Source of the DNA: Lewinellaceae bacterium | GTDB taxonomy: Bacteria; Bacteroidota; Bacteroidia; Chitinophagales; Saprospiraceae | NCBI GenBank assembly: GCA_016713985.1 | Contig: JADJOD010000008.1 | Location: 1 to 64,000 of the forward strand | Length of the DNA stretch: 64,000 bases | Direction of reading: 5' to 3' | Shown: positions 25,788 to 34,935 of the stretch, piece by piece | Layout: the number at the start of each line of letters is the position of its first letter | Numbering within the stretch: the first letter of the stretch is position 1 | Notes under the pieces: model-generated | The model's database searches: none | What the model was told of the DNA's origin: nothing | Seen by the model: only the letters and a program-made list of their open reading frames with translations | Position numbers and translations under genes: made by a program

Positions 25788-26786
25788 ATGATTGTTGTTA
25801 CCGGCGCTGCCGGCTTTATCGGCTCCTGCATGGTACGGCGCCTCAATGACGCCGGATACCGCGATATTTTGGTGGTGGATGATTTCAGCCGCCCCGACAA
25901 AACGCGCAACCTCGAAGGCAAAAAAATCAGCGGCGAAGTGCACCGCAACAACTTCGTGCGCTGGTTCGAACGCAACCACAACGACGTGGATGCCGTGTTG
26001 CACATCGGCGCCCGCACGGATACCACGGAAATAGACACCGCCATTTTCGACGACCTCAACCTCGAATATTCCAAAGCGCTGTGGATGTTGTGCAGCGGTT
26101 ACAACAAGCCGTTTTTTTACGCCAGCAGCGCGGCAACCTACGGTTTAGGAGAGGCCGGCTACGCAGACGATCACGCGACGATACCCGCACTGAGGCCGCT
26201 GAATCCGTACGGGCAAAGTAAACAGGATTTCGACGTGTGGGTTTTGCAAACGATTGACAGTCAAGGGAAAACGGCCGGCGGCATTGCACAACCGCCCGCC
26301 TGGGCAGGTTTTAAGTTCTTCAACGTGTACGGCCCGAACGAATACCACAAAGGCCGCATGGCATCTGTGATCTTCCACACGGCGCGGCAGATCAAGGCCA
26401 CCGGCGGCATGAAACTTTTCCGCTCCCACCGCCCCGATTTTAAAGACGGCGAACAAAGCCGCGACTTTATTTATGTAAAAGACGTCGTGGATGTTTTGTT
26501 GTTTTTCCTGGAAAAGTCGCCACCCAGCGCCATTTACAACCTCGGCACGGGCAAAGCCCGCACCTTTCTCGATCTGGCCACCGGCACTTTCCGGGCTCTG
26601 GACCTGACGCCCGAGATCTCTTTTATCGATACTCCTGCCGACATCCGCGATACCTACCAGTACTTCACCGAAGCGGATATGCACAAAATGCGCGACCTGG
26701 CCGGTTATCACCAACCGTTTTACGGACTGGAGGAGGGTATTGAAGATTATGTGCAGCGGTATTTGAAGGAAGAAAAGGTTTATTAG
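25788..26786 (+). CDS. hldD: ADP-L-glycero-D-manno-heptose 6-epimerase
   Basis: 332 residues from MIVVTGAAGFIGS, an extended SDR with Rossmann GxxGxxG, active-site YxxxK in NPYGQSKQDFD and the HldD-typical NVYGPNEYHKGRMASVIFH segment. It inverts the C6 centre of ADP-heptose for the LPS inner core. The upstream in-frame ATG at 25743 would place extra residues before the Rossmann strand. It sits beside lpxH, so both LPS steps are grouped here. The stop codon lies at the edge of a telomere-like inverted repeat. Confidence 0.93.
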   Translation: MIVVTGAAGFIGSCMVRRLNDAGYRDILVVDDFSRPDKTRNLEGKKISGEVHRNNFVRWFERNHNDVDAVLHIGARTDTTEIDTAIFDDLNLEYSKALWMLCSGYNKPFFYASSAATYGLGEAGYADDHATIPALRPLNPYGQSKQDFDVWVLQTIDSQGKTAGGIAQPPAWAGFKFFNVYGPNEYHKGRMASVIFHTARQIKATGGMKLFRSHRPDFKDGEQSRDFIYVKDVVDVLLFFLEKSPPSAIYNLGTGKARTFLDLATGTFRALDLTPEISFIDTPADIRDTYQYFTEADMHKMRDLAGYHQPFYGLEEGIEDYVQRYLKEEKVY

Positions 26787-26889
26787 GGTTTCGAGGTTTA
26801 AAGGTTTAAGGGTTTCAGGGTTGTGGCAACGCAGAACCCTGAAACCCTGAAACCCTGAAACCTTAAACCCTTAAGCCCTTAAACCCTAA
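26783..26889. terminator. Long hairpin of GGTTTAAGGGTTTC repeats between convergent genes
   Basis: The left arm (26783-26822, units like GGTTTAAGGGTTTCAGGGTT) pairs with the right arm (26834-26889, AACCCTGAAACCCTGAAACC and so on) across an 11-bp loop. It lies between the convergent hldD and M28 genes and could end transcription from both sides. It is a satellite-built hairpin without a clear U-tract. Confidence 0.6.
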
Positions 26890-26916
26890 TTTGCAAATAC
26901 CATTTGGCAAGGGTGT

Positions 26917-28626
26917 CTATCGGCCGGCCGTCGATGACAGCAGCGCATACACAAACGTTCCCCTGACGCCGTAGCCGTGGGTGTAAAGTGTTTCATTCAT
27001 GCCCTGGCGCAGATGGACCGGGATTTGTTGTATGATTTTACCCTGCATATCGGAAATCTGTACTTCCGCTTTTTGGTAAGCAGGCACCTGGTTTACCCAA
27101 AACGAAATCCAGGTGGCTTCGTCGAACGGATTCGGGCGGTTTTGCAGCAGCCGGATATTTTTTTCAGATTCGTCGTCCGGTTCACCGGTTGCCACGCTGG
27201 GGCTGATGAGTTTTTCTCCGGAAAAAAGACTTTCGGCGTTTTCCGCATCCACACCTGCCACGCTGAGGAAAAGGTTGCCGGCAGGATTGCAGGGAAAAAC
27301 GCCGGTGGTTGCGCCGCTGAGGGTAAATACGGTATCCCAGTCGTTGGTTGTGCTTCGCAAAGCGACCCGGTACAACCCCGTGTTGGCGGGGTCGGTGATG
27401 TTGACCGTCAGTTGATTTCCATTGCGTATTCCGCTGAAGTCGGTCGGCACCGGTACGTGACGCGCTGCGATGGCGATGGCGTTGGTATTGATCAAGGTGT
27501 TGCGCGACAAATAGTTAAAGTCCACAAAGAAAGAATCTACAACGCCGTCGTTATCCGTATCCACCCCAAGCACATCGGAGGAAGTATGCTGGCGGTCGGT
27601 ATAACCCGGATCGTTGGAAGCGTCGCCGTGTTCGTTGGCCGCGGTAAAACGAATGGCAGGGAAGCCGTGTTCGCGGAAGGGAATATGATCTCCTCCTCTG
27701 CCTGTGCGGTCTTCCGGGCTCATGATTCGGATGTTCATCGGCACAAGTGCCTGATTCAGAAGGTTTTCCCGGTATTCCAATTTAACAAACCGGGCGAGTT
27801 GTTTGTGTCTCGAATTAAAGCCGCCGGATGAAAAAAGGCGCACGCTGGTGGAGTCTATTTCGTTCAAACCCGGGCAGGAAGGCGGGGAAGACGTTTTTCC
27901 GCAAACGATACCGCCGATCACGTCGTTGTTCAGCACCGCCCGCAGGGGAATATTTTTATTATCAGCAAAAGTGGCGAAAGCTTCCGCCCCCAAAAGGCCT
28001 TGTTCCTCGCCGATGGTGACCATAAACACGATGGTATTTTTAAAGGTATATTTCGACATCACCCGCGCGGTTTCCATCACGAGTGCGGTACCGCTGGCGT
28101 TGTCTTCCACCCCTTCGGCCAGGCAAGCCGTGTCACAAAGGCCACTGCAACGGCTGTCGATGTGGCCTTCAACCAGGATCACCCCGTTGTTGGAAGGGTC
28201 GGAACCCGGCAATATGGCCATGATATTGCGATGCTGCCCCACATCGCAGATGTTCTGATCGAATTGCAGGTAGCCGGTTATCAGCCGGTTTTCATGCTGC
28301 GCGCTGAACAATTCAAATTTCCGGTGTACCCATCGCCGCGCTGCGCCGATGCCGGTCGTTTGAGACAAAGTATCGGCGCCGGTATTGCGGTTGCCGAACT
28401 GACTGAGTTGAATAATATAAGCCTTCAGGCTGTCGGATGAAATACGGGTATTCAGTTCCCCGGCAATCACCGCCGGGTCAGTGATGACGGTGCCGGCCGC
28501 ATACGTTGCCGGGTTGTAATTGCCGAGTAAAATTTGTTCGGCGAGGGGGTTGGTGGTGAGGATATTGGATTGGGCTGCGGCTAAAAAGGGGATGAACAAG
28601 CTGAGGAAAATCAGGCGTACCATCAT
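26917..28626 (-). CDS. Secreted M28-family zinc aminopeptidase with T9SS C-terminal domain
   Basis: 569 residues with a signal peptide (MMVRLIFLSLFIPFLAAAQS). The M28 core carries the zinc-site motifs EGHIDSR, GVEDNASGTA, the catalytic pair IGEEQGLLGA, and GGDHIPFREHGFPAI. A beta-rich module follows (~400-480), then a T9SS sorting domain (LLQNRPNPFDEATWISFWV … GTFVYALLSS). The protein is exported and attached or released at the surface, where it would trim peptides. It has a minus-strand -7 octamer (TACATTTG) at 28650-28657. Confidence 0.92.
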   Translation of the reverse strand: MMVRLIFLSLFIPFLAAAQSNILTTNPLAEQILLGNYNPATYAAGTVITDPAVIAGELNTRISSDSLKAYIIQLSQFGNRNTGADTLSQTTGIGAARRWVHRKFELFSAQHENRLITGYLQFDQNICDVGQHRNIMAILPGSDPSNNGVILVEGHIDSRCSGLCDTACLAEGVEDNASGTALVMETARVMSKYTFKNTIVFMVTIGEEQGLLGAEAFATFADNKNIPLRAVLNNDVIGGIVCGKTSSPPSCPGLNEIDSTSVRLFSSGGFNSRHKQLARFVKLEYRENLLNQALVPMNIRIMSPEDRTGRGGDHIPFREHGFPAIRFTAANEHGDASNDPGYTDRQHTSSDVLGVDTDNDGVVDSFFVDFNYLSRNTLINTNAIAIAARHVPVPTDFSGIRNGNQLTVNITDPANTGLYRVALRSTTNDWDTVFTLSGATTGVFPCNPAGNLFLSVAGVDAENAESLFSGEKLISPSVATGEPDDESEKNIRLLQNRPNPFDEATWISFWVNQVPAYQKAEVQISDMQGKIIQQIPVHLRQGMNETLYTHGYGVRGTFVYALLSSTAGR

Positions 28627-28649
28627 AACGAACGAAGTTTTTGTTTTGA

Positions 28650-28657
28650 CAAATGTA
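28650..28657 (-). promoter_or_regulatory. -7 promoter octamer for the M28 peptidase
   Basis: TACATTTG on the minus strand, 24 bp before the start codon. Confidence 0.45.
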
Positions 28658-28722
28658 ACCAGATTTCAGGCTTTCATTCACTCTGCCCGCACCTTATTCG
28701 CCCCGATTTCCATCGTACAATG

Positions 28723-28730
28723 TACATTTG
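28723..28730 (+). promoter_or_regulatory. -7 promoter octamer for the OmpH-like gene
   Basis: TACATTTG (TAnnTTTG) 68 bp before the start at 28798. Confidence 0.45.
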
Positions 28731-28797
28731 CCCCGTTTTTTAAAATGAAACCGCCGGCAAGCCACCCTTTATCCATCCTGTACACACAACCATTCGT

Positions 28798-29390
28798 ATG
28801 AAAAATTTACCGATCATCCTGAATATCATCCTTTTCGCATTGGTCGCACATTTGTATTACCTGAACCTGAAAAAACCACAACAGGCTGACCAACAATCCA
28901 TTATCGCTCCCTCGTCGGCCTCCGGCGGCGCCCGGATCGCTTATGTCAACGGCGACACCCTCGACGCCCAGTACGAATGGCTGAAACAACAAAAGAAGCT
29001 ATTCAGCAACGTGTGCGCAACGCGGAAAGCAGCCTTGCCGCCAAACAGGAGGCCCTGATGCGCGACGCAAATGCCCTCCAGGAAAAATTCCAGACCGGTA
29101 CCATGACGCAAGCCGACGCTGAAAAACAGCAGGCCGAACTCATGCAACGGAGCCAGCGGCTTCAGGAAGAGGAAGAACGCCTCCGCAAATCGCTGACGGA
29201 AGACCAGAAAAAGGCGTTTAACGACCTGTATGCCAACGTGGAAGCCAAACTCAAAACACTTTCAGGCCAGATCGGATACGATTATATCCTCTCCTACTCC
29301 CGCGGCGGCCAGATTCTGCTGGCCAACGACAGCTTTGACATCACCAAACAGGTGCTTCAGTTGTTGAACGCAAAGGAAGAGAAGAAGTAG
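28798..29390 (+). CDS. OmpH/Skp-family periplasmic chaperone-like protein (frameshifted)
   Basis: MKNLPIILNIILFALVAHLYYL is an N-terminal membrane helix or signal anchor. IAYVNGDTLDAQYEW then follows as in OmpH, and the remainder is a long coiled coil (RVRNAESSLAAKQEALMRDANALQEKF …) with a Skp-like end (IGYDYILSYSRGGQILLANDSFDIT). The frame is lost near 28990: CAACAAAAGAAG should have one more A, giving QQKEAIQQRVRN and a single protein of about 197 residues. Skp-like proteins hold unfolded outer-membrane proteins in the periplasm. It precedes an acetyltransferase gene. Confidence 0.82.
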
Positions 29391-29452
29391 CAGGTTTACC
29401 CGCCGTAGCCCCGGCGAAGGCGGGAGCAGTGGCAACCATTCATCAGGATTGT

Positions 29453-29944
29453 ATGACAATTACCTTAAATCAGGCGACACCCGCCGACATTCCGCGTATC
29501 CGCGAGTTGGCGCACCGGATCTGGCGGGTCCATTATCCGCCGATTATCGGCGAACAACAGGTCGAATACATGCTGGGGCTGAATTACGACCTCGAATCGC
29601 TGCAACGCCAGATGGAAAAAGAAGCGCAAATCTTCTGGTTGGTCATGGAAGCGGAAGACGTGTTGGGTTTTGTTGCCGTGAGTGATCAGGGGGAAGGTGT
29701 TTATTTTATCCACAAGTTTTATTTAGACAATGAAAAACGCGGACGGGGCCTGGGGAAACGGGTATTTGACCTGTTGCTCGAAAAACACCTCGCCCTCCGG
29801 GAATTTCGCCTGACGGTGAACCGGCAGAACTATAAAAGTATCAATTTTTATTTCAGAACCGGTTTTACCATCGAACGTTGTATCGACATTCCAATCGGCG
29901 AAGGTTATGTCATGAGCGATTTTTTAATGTTGTTTAAACGGTAA
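29453..29944 (+). CDS. GNAT-family N-acetyltransferase
   Basis: 163 residues from MTITLNQATPADIPRIREL. The acetyl-CoA loop is KFYLDNEKRGRGLGKRVFDLL (core RGRGLG), followed by LTVNRQNYKSINFYFRTGF. It transfers an acetyl group from acetyl-CoA to an amine; the substrate is unknown. The open frame starts at 29429 but the internal Met matches the family. It follows the OmpH-like gene by about 60 bp. Confidence 0.9.
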   Translation: MTITLNQATPADIPRIRELAHRIWRVHYPPIIGEQQVEYMLGLNYDLESLQRQMEKEAQIFWLVMEAEDVLGFVAVSDQGEGVYFIHKFYLDNEKRGRGLGKRVFDLLLEKHLALREFRLTVNRQNYKSINFYFRTGFTIERCIDIPIGEGYVMSDFLMLFKR

Positions 29945-29948
29945 ACGA

Positions 29949-30001
29949 GCTCTCACTTCTCTCACCCCTCTCACCCCTCTCACATCTCTCACCCCTCTCA
30001 C
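29949..30001. repeat. TCTCACCCC octamer-nonamer satellite before the EamA gene
   Basis: About six copies of CTCTCACCC/CTCTCACAT directly precede the ATG at 30002, with no Shine-Dalgarno sequence between. Confidence 0.75.
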
Positions 30002-30893
30002 ATGACCCGCGCATACCTCGCCCTGGCAGCCATCTGTATCATTTGGGGCACAACGTATACAGTGATCAAGTTGGCCGTGCGCGATTTTCCGCCGTACCTG
30101 CTGGTTGGTATTCGCCAAACCCTGGCGGGATTATTACTGCTGGGACTGGCGCTGGCGGGCGGACATAAAAAGGTCCCCGGACGGCGATATGTCCTGCGGC
30201 AGGGCCTTACCGGGCTTGCCACCATCACCGGAGGGAATGGATTTATTACCTGGGGTATGCAATATGTTTCATCCGGGCTGGCCGCTATTATCGGATCCTT
30301 GACTCCCGTGCTGGTTGTGTTCATTAACCTGAGCTGGCGGGGATCGGAAAAAATCAACTCCCGGATCGTAACCGGCGTTTTGATCGGTTTTGCAGGACTG
30401 GGACTTATTTTTAACGACGGGTGGCAGGATTTTATCAAACCCGAATATCGCCTCGGGATTGCGGGCTGTTTTGCGTCCTGTTTTACCTGGTCGCTCGGCA
30501 CCGTGATGTCCAAACGCTGGAATTCGCCCGAAGTCCCCCCCTTGCTGAATGCCGGTATGCAGATCACTGCGGGCGGACTGGGAGGCCTGGTTTTTGAGTT
30601 TTTTCCTCGACAATACCCACACGATACACCACACCACGCAGGGTTGGCTGGCGGTCGCATACCTCGTCACCATTGGGTCGGCGCTGGCATTTACCCTGTA
30701 TATGTTTGCTTTGCAACACCTGAGCGCAACCGTTTCTTCGTTGTATACTTATATTAATCCGGTTGTCGCCATCATACTCGGCTGGGCATTTCTGGGCGAA
30801 TCGCTCACCCTTTGGGCGGGTATTGGCATGCTGGTGACAATTGTTGGAGTTTGGCTCGTCAATTCCGGTCAAAGGCTCCCGTCTAAGAAGTAA
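30002..30893 (+). CDS. EamA-family (DMT) transporter (frameshifted)
   Basis: Ten membrane spans in two EamA repeats. The first (AAICIIWGTTYTVIKLAV…GIRQTLAGLLLLGLAL) and second (TWSLGTVMSKRW … YINPVVAIILGWAFLGESLTL) are both present. At 30591-30595 a run of five T should hold seven; with two more T the text reads LVFLSFFLDNTHTI and joins the halves into about 297 residues, the normal length. These transporters export or import small metabolites. It follows a low-complexity CTCTCACCCCTCTCAC tract (29950-30000). Confidence 0.82.
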
Positions 30894-30910
30894 TTATCAC
30901 GGCTGCAAAT

Positions 30911-30918
30911 TAACTTTG
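30911..30918 (+). promoter_or_regulatory. -7 promoter octamer for the fabH-like gene
   Basis: TAACTTTG, 86 bp before the ATG at 31004, between the EamA stop and the synthase. Confidence 0.45.
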
Positions 30919-31003
30919 CTTCCCTGTGCCGAACAGTGGAACCTGTTTTCCCAAAAATCCGCCCGATACAGTCATTCACCACTTACCACTCGTTACTGAT
31001 CTT

Positions 31004-32074
31004 ATGAAACGCAGCAAAATCGCCGGAATCGGCTACTACGTCCCGGAACGTATTGTTACCAATGACGAACTGACCAAGGTAATGGACACCACCGACGAGT
31101 GGATTCAGGAACGCACCGGTATCCGCGAAAGGCATTACGGGGTAAAACACGAAGAAACAACCTCCTCCATGGCCGCCGCAGCCGCCCGAATTGCCTGCGA
31201 ACGCGCGGGTATTGCGCCGGAAGAGATTGATTTTATTGTATTTGCAACACTCAGCCCCGACTATTATTTCCCGGGTTGCGGCGTGCTGGTACAACGCGAA
31301 CTGGGCATTACCCACAAGGAAGTCGGCGCACTCGATATCCGCAACCAGTGCAGCGGCTTTATTTATGCCCTGAGCATTGCCGACCAGTTTGTAAAAACCG
31401 GCATGTATAAAAATGTGCTGGTCGTTGGTTCGGAAATGCACTCCATGGGCCTCGATTTCAGCACACGCGGGCGAAATGTAACGGTCATTTTCGGCGACGG
31501 CGCCGGCGCCGCTATCATACAGCCGACGGATGAGCCGGAACAGGGTATTCTGACCACCAAGTTGCATTCGGACGGTACTTATGCTGAAAAACTCGCTTTT
31601 ATCAATCCCGGCGCACACGGCGGTTATCATTTCAAAAAACTGGGCGAGCAAGTCGATTTCGGCTACCCGCCGCCCGATACGTACGGCGAAATATTTATCA
31701 CCCCCAAAATGATCAGCGACGGCAATTATTACCCCAATATGGAAGGGCAATTTGTGTTTAAACTGGCGGTGCAAAAATTCCCGGAAGTGATCCACGAAGC
31801 CCTGAACGAAGCGGGCCTGAAAACATCGGACATTAATATGCTCATTCCACACCAGGCCAATTTGCGGATCAGCCAGTTTGTACAACGGATACTCGGCCTG
31901 CGCGACGACCAGGTGTGGAACAACATCCAGCGCTACGGCAACACCACCGCCGCCTCCGTGCCCATCGCCTTGTGCGAAGCATGGGAAGCCGGCAAAATCA
32001 AGGAAGGCGATTTGGTTTGCCTGGCGGCATTCGGCAGCGGATTTACATGGGGAAGCGCGCTGATCCGCTGGTAA
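31004..32074 (+). CDS. 3-oxoacyl-ACP synthase III (FabH-like thiolase fold)
   Basis: 356 residues from MKRSKIAGIGYYVPE. The catalytic triad is visible: Cys116 in RNQCSGFIYA, His283 in IPHQANLR and Asn313 in YGNTTAAS. FabH starts fatty-acid synthesis by condensing acyl-CoA with malonyl-ACP. This copy is longer than classic FabH (about 330) owing to an insert near 200-240 (KLGEQVDFGYPPPDTYGEI), as in Bacteroidota paralogues that act in branched-chain or secondary pathways. No other fab genes adjoin, so the housekeeping role is uncertain. Confidence 0.88.
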   Translation: MKRSKIAGIGYYVPERIVTNDELTKVMDTTDEWIQERTGIRERHYGVKHEETTSSMAAAAARIACERAGIAPEEIDFIVFATLSPDYYFPGCGVLVQRELGITHKEVGALDIRNQCSGFIYALSIADQFVKTGMYKNVLVVGSEMHSMGLDFSTRGRNVTVIFGDGAGAAIIQPTDEPEQGILTTKLHSDGTYAEKLAFINPGAHGGYHFKKLGEQVDFGYPPPDTYGEIFITPKMISDGNYYPNMEGQFVFKLAVQKFPEVIHEALNEAGLKTSDINMLIPHQANLRISQFVQRILGLRDDQVWNNIQRYGNTTAASVPIALCEAWEAGKIKEGDLVCLAAFGSGFTWGSALIRW

Positions 32075-32133
32075 AAGCAGGTTTACAGGTCGTCCCCCCA
32101 AACGGTCAGGGAACGGTTCCGGACAAAACCTTG

Positions 32134-33120
32134 CTAATACTTATAGATTTCTATCAAATTTTCTTTCAGCACCAACAAGCGGTTCGGAGCCAGACAGGTT
32201 ATCGACTTTTGAAGCAGTTCCGTTGGAATACCGGTTTCCCGGCTTGCCCTCACCGACAAACGTTCGGCGATAATACGATGCCCCGCCAGGTAATGTATTT
32301 GATCGTCAGCGATCACAAAGTCTTTCGCGGAATACAAGGGCACAAAAAGCCGGTCGAATTGCGCAAAAACATCGAATACGAACACACCTTGTGTGGAATC
32401 GGCTAAATAAACGTGATCATTGTTTTCGCGAATACATGAAACAAATCGGGGCGTGGGTTCCAGCAGGGTCAAATCCTGACTTTCAAACCGTTTTTCACCC
32501 TCCGGCGTGATTTTTAACAGGCGAAAACGCACTTCGTCGTAGATCCAGATGTTGCCATCCCGGGCCGCCGCCAAACTCCGCACCTCGGGGTAACCGGCGC
32601 TGATCAGGTTCAGTTCGCCTAACACAGTCAGACTGCGGTCGAGAAAAACCGCCATCCGGAAATCCGGGTACCACACCAGCACTTTTAAGGGGTTGGACAC
32701 GTCGATGGACGCCGCCTGTCCGAGGCGTTTGTTGGTGTAACGTGTGAGCAAACGACCGTCGGAACTGTATTTTTCAATGGCATTGTCCGCAGCGATCAGG
32801 TAAATGTTGGACAAATTATCTGCGGTTGCATAACGGGCGTTTACACTCAAAGCATGGAGCCGGATCAGGGAATCGCCGGCAGCTTGTGCCAGGCCGGGAG
32901 TCAAATTTCCGACAAAAAACAAAAGCAGAAACAAGGCAGTGAGCCGGCCGAAACCCGATAAAGCAACATTCCGAAAATGCCGTGTTGTCAAACAAAAATG
33001 GCTGCCGCTATTCGGGCGGGCGGGTTGGCATGTTCCCTGAAAACTGTTAGTGTCATTTTGACAGGTAAAAACATTTACATCGTGCCATTTTGTCATTTTT
33101 GTTATCATAATTTCTGTCAA
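32134..33120 (-). CDS. Exported beta-propeller-like protein of unknown function
   Basis: The frame from 33120 gives 328 residues. A signal peptide lies at about 52-79 (FGRLTALFLLLFFVGNLTPGLAQA), so the true start may be a TTG at 32991. The rest looks like a six-bladed propeller: YATADNLSNIYLIAADNAIEKYSSDG, AAARDGNIWIYDEVRFRLLKI and similar repeats of about 40-50 residues. Bacteroidota have many such proteins, often as lipoproteins or T9SS cargo, but this one has neither lipobox nor sorting domain. Convergent with the FabH-like gene. Confidence 0.6.
   Translation of the reverse strand: MTEIMITKMTKWHDVNVFTCQNDTNSFQGTCQPARPNSGSHFCLTTRHFRNVALSGFGRLTALFLLLFFVGNLTPGLAQAAGDSLIRLHALSVNARYATADNLSNIYLIAADNAIEKYSSDGRLLTRYTNKRLGQAASIDVSNPLKVLVWYPDFRMAVFLDRSLTVLGELNLISAGYPEVRSLAAARDGNIWIYDEVRFRLLKITPEGEKRFESQDLTLLEPTPRFVSCIRENNDHVYLADSTQGVFVFDVFAQFDRLFVPLYSAKDFVIADDQIHYLAGHRIIAERLSVRASRETGIPTELLQKSITCLAPNRLLVLKENLIEIYKY
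33051..33066. promoter_or_regulatory. TGTCATTTTGACAGG inverted repeat before hsp20
   Basis: TGTCA-TTT-TGACA at 33051-33063, in the ~115-bp divergent region before hsp20 and the propeller gene. It shares the half-site TTTTGACAGG with the palindrome at 59211. It may bind a repressor; no factor can be named. Confidence 0.3.
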
Positions 33121-33234
33121 AAATTCGGGATTCGGTGGCTGGCACAGGGATTGAAAAAGACATGGAGTCGGAATGAATCAACTTTCCACAACCAACTTTT
33201 TCAAACAGTCTTTAACCATAAAAATTGTTAAAAA

Positions 33235-33678
33235 ATGACGAACATCGTTAAATTTCAACCCTTCCCATCAACCAAACCCCTGTTTAACGGTTTTTTAGAT
33301 GACTTCTTTAATCGTTCGGTTACCGATTTTGTCGGAAGTGATGTGGCTTTGAGCCAGGCGGCGGTAAATGTGGTGGAAACGGAAGACGCCGTGAAACTGG
33401 AAGTGGCCGCACCGGGTTTCGATAAACAGGATTTTACCGTAAACATCGAAAACGATTTCCTGACCATCGTTGGAAAACACGAAGTCAATACTGAAGAAAC
33501 CAAAGAACGCTACACGCGCCGCGAATTTTCGGTGAACTCGTTCAAACGTTCATTCAAATTACCCAAAACAGTGAACCAGGAAGCAATTACCGCTGTTTAT
33601 GACAAAGGTATCCTGAATGTGATGCTTGGCAAAAAGGAAGAGGCCAAGCCCGCAGTAAAAACCATCGAGATCGGTTAA
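33235..33678 (+). CDS. Hsp20 / alpha-crystallin family small heat shock protein
   Basis: 147 residues. The alpha-crystallin domain is complete: AAVNVVETEDAVKLEVAAPGF, DFTVNIENDFLTIVGKHE, and the closing YDKGILNVMLGKKE. It is an ATP-independent holdase forming oligomers in the cytoplasm under stress. The AT-rich lead with two TGTCA-type motifs is probably its heat-shock control region. Confidence 0.93.
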   Translation: MTNIVKFQPFPSTKPLFNGFLDDFFNRSVTDFVGSDVALSQAAVNVVETEDAVKLEVAAPGFDKQDFTVNIENDFLTIVGKHEVNTEETKERYTRREFSVNSFKRSFKLPKTVNQEAITAVYDKGILNVMLGKKEEAKPAVKTIEIG

Positions 33679-33739
33679 ACCGATTTTACAAAGAGTTGTT
33701 TTCATAAGGTTAGTTAATAGGGTTTTAGGTGTTTTCATG

Positions 33740-33770
33740 GAGCCGGGGCAGAAATGTCCTGGCTCTTTTT
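33740..33770 (+). terminator. Rho-independent terminator after hsp20
   Basis: GAGCCGGGGCA pairs with TGTCCTGGCTC around a GAAA loop, followed by TTTTT. It ends the hsp20 transcript. Confidence 0.75.
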
Positions 33771-33815
33771 ATGCCGTACCCCGCAGAAGTCCTGCACAAT
33801 GCGGCATTTCTCCCG

Positions 33816-33823
33816 TATCTTTG
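33816..33823 (+). promoter_or_regulatory. -7 promoter octamer deciding the GTG start at 33873
   Basis: TATCTTTG lies downstream of the in-frame ATGs at 33729 and 33771, so transcription from it would use the in-frame GTG at 33873. Confidence 0.5.
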
Positions 33824-33872
33824 TCCATGTACCCCACCCGCACCGCCAACACTGACCATATCCCGCCATATT

Positions 33873-34928
33873 GTGGACCAATCATCAGATCATTTTTCCA
33901 ACGAGCAGTTAATCAATGGTTTGCGCAATGTCGACCCCAGCGCACTGGAAGCCATTTTTCATAAAGTGCGGCCTACTTTTCTGCGGGAAATAAACGCGCT
34001 CGGCGGCAGCGACGCCACAGGCAAGGTCTTTTTTCGCGCAGCAGTGCTGGACGCCGCCCGGATGGCCTCCGGAGAAAACTTCTCCCCGGAAGAACCACTC
34101 GACGTGCTGCTCAAACAACTCGGAACCGCTCACTTTATGGACTGGCTGGTGGAGAAGGGGCAGGCGCAACCGGAGTCTGCTCCACCCGAATCCACACCCG
34201 GATTCCCGGATTCGGAATCCCTTCGCGCCACCCGGAAAAAAATTGATTCCTGGAAAAACGCCGAACTGATCGATGACCCGGCCTATCCGCTTTGGGAGAA
34301 AATACGCATCGTGGAGCGTAAATTAGCCGGTGAAGGCGAGCCGAAACCTAAAAGCAATTTCGCCCGCAACCTGCTGATTTTCTTCTTGTTACTAACGGCG
34401 ATTTACGTTGTATACCGATTCTTCAACCGATCACAATCTCCGGCCGAAATATATCAATACAATTTTACACCCCCTGAAAGCCTGATGGCCGACCGGAAGT
34501 CGCGTTACGGACCGGAACTCGGCAACGACTCCGTATCCACCGATCCCGGCGAATGTACACGCCGGCTTCGGGAAGCCGACGAATATTACAAGGCCAAAAA
34601 TTTTGAATTGGCGGAAACCACCTTGTTTGACATATTGGACGATTCCCTGGCTTTGTGCTCCTCCGACGCCTTGTTTTACATCGGCGTCATAGCGCTCGAA
34701 CAGGAAAAACCCACCCTGGCGCTGGAATGTTTTTCAAAAATTGAAGACCTCGAACATTTCGGCGAAGATATTTACTGGTACCAGGCACTGGCAATGGTGC
34801 AGTTGGCCGACATCAATCCCTTACTCAAAGACAAGGCCCGCAGGGCCGTGGAAAGAGCACATTCCAATGCCGTTGATTCCCTGCGTCGTACGCAGACGGA
34901 ACGAATGCTGAAACACCTTTCCGACTGA
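33873..34928 (+). CDS. Membrane TPR protein with sigma-region-2-like N-terminus
   Basis: 351 residues from a GTG start chosen from the -7 octamer at 33816 and the hsp20 terminator at 33740. Residues ~8-62 (NEQLINGLRNVDPSALEAIFHKVRPTFL…GGSDATGKVFFRAAVLDAAR) look like the first helices of sigma-70 region 2, but the acidic DxFQE motif is changed to VFFRAA. No region 4 is present. A membrane helix (NLLIFFLLLTAIYVVYRFF) lies at ~165-185, followed by a TPR-like C-terminus (ADEYYKAKNFELAETTLFDIL…). The sigma-likeness is a pattern match, not a proven homology. It is 8 bp from rsmG and probably co-transcribed. Confidence 0.7.
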   Translation: MDQSSDHFSNEQLINGLRNVDPSALEAIFHKVRPTFLREINALGGSDATGKVFFRAAVLDAARMASGENFSPEEPLDVLLKQLGTAHFMDWLVEKGQAQPESAPPESTPGFPDSESLRATRKKIDSWKNAELIDDPAYPLWEKIRIVERKLAGEGEPKPKSNFARNLLIFFLLLTAIYVVYRFFNRSQSPAEIYQYNFTPPESLMADRKSRYGPELGNDSVSTDPGECTRRLREADEYYKAKNFELAETTLFDILDDSLALCSSDALFYIGVIALEQEKPTLALECFSKIEDLEHFGEDIYWYQALAMVQLADINPLLKDKARRAVERAHSNAVDSLRRTQTERMLKHLSD

Positions 34929-34935
34929 TCTTTCC

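Noticed and set aside
26783..26889. Telomere-like GGTTTAAGGGTTTC repeats as a chromosome end
   Set aside because: Internal, flanked by ordinary genes on both sides and folded as a hairpin between convergent genes.
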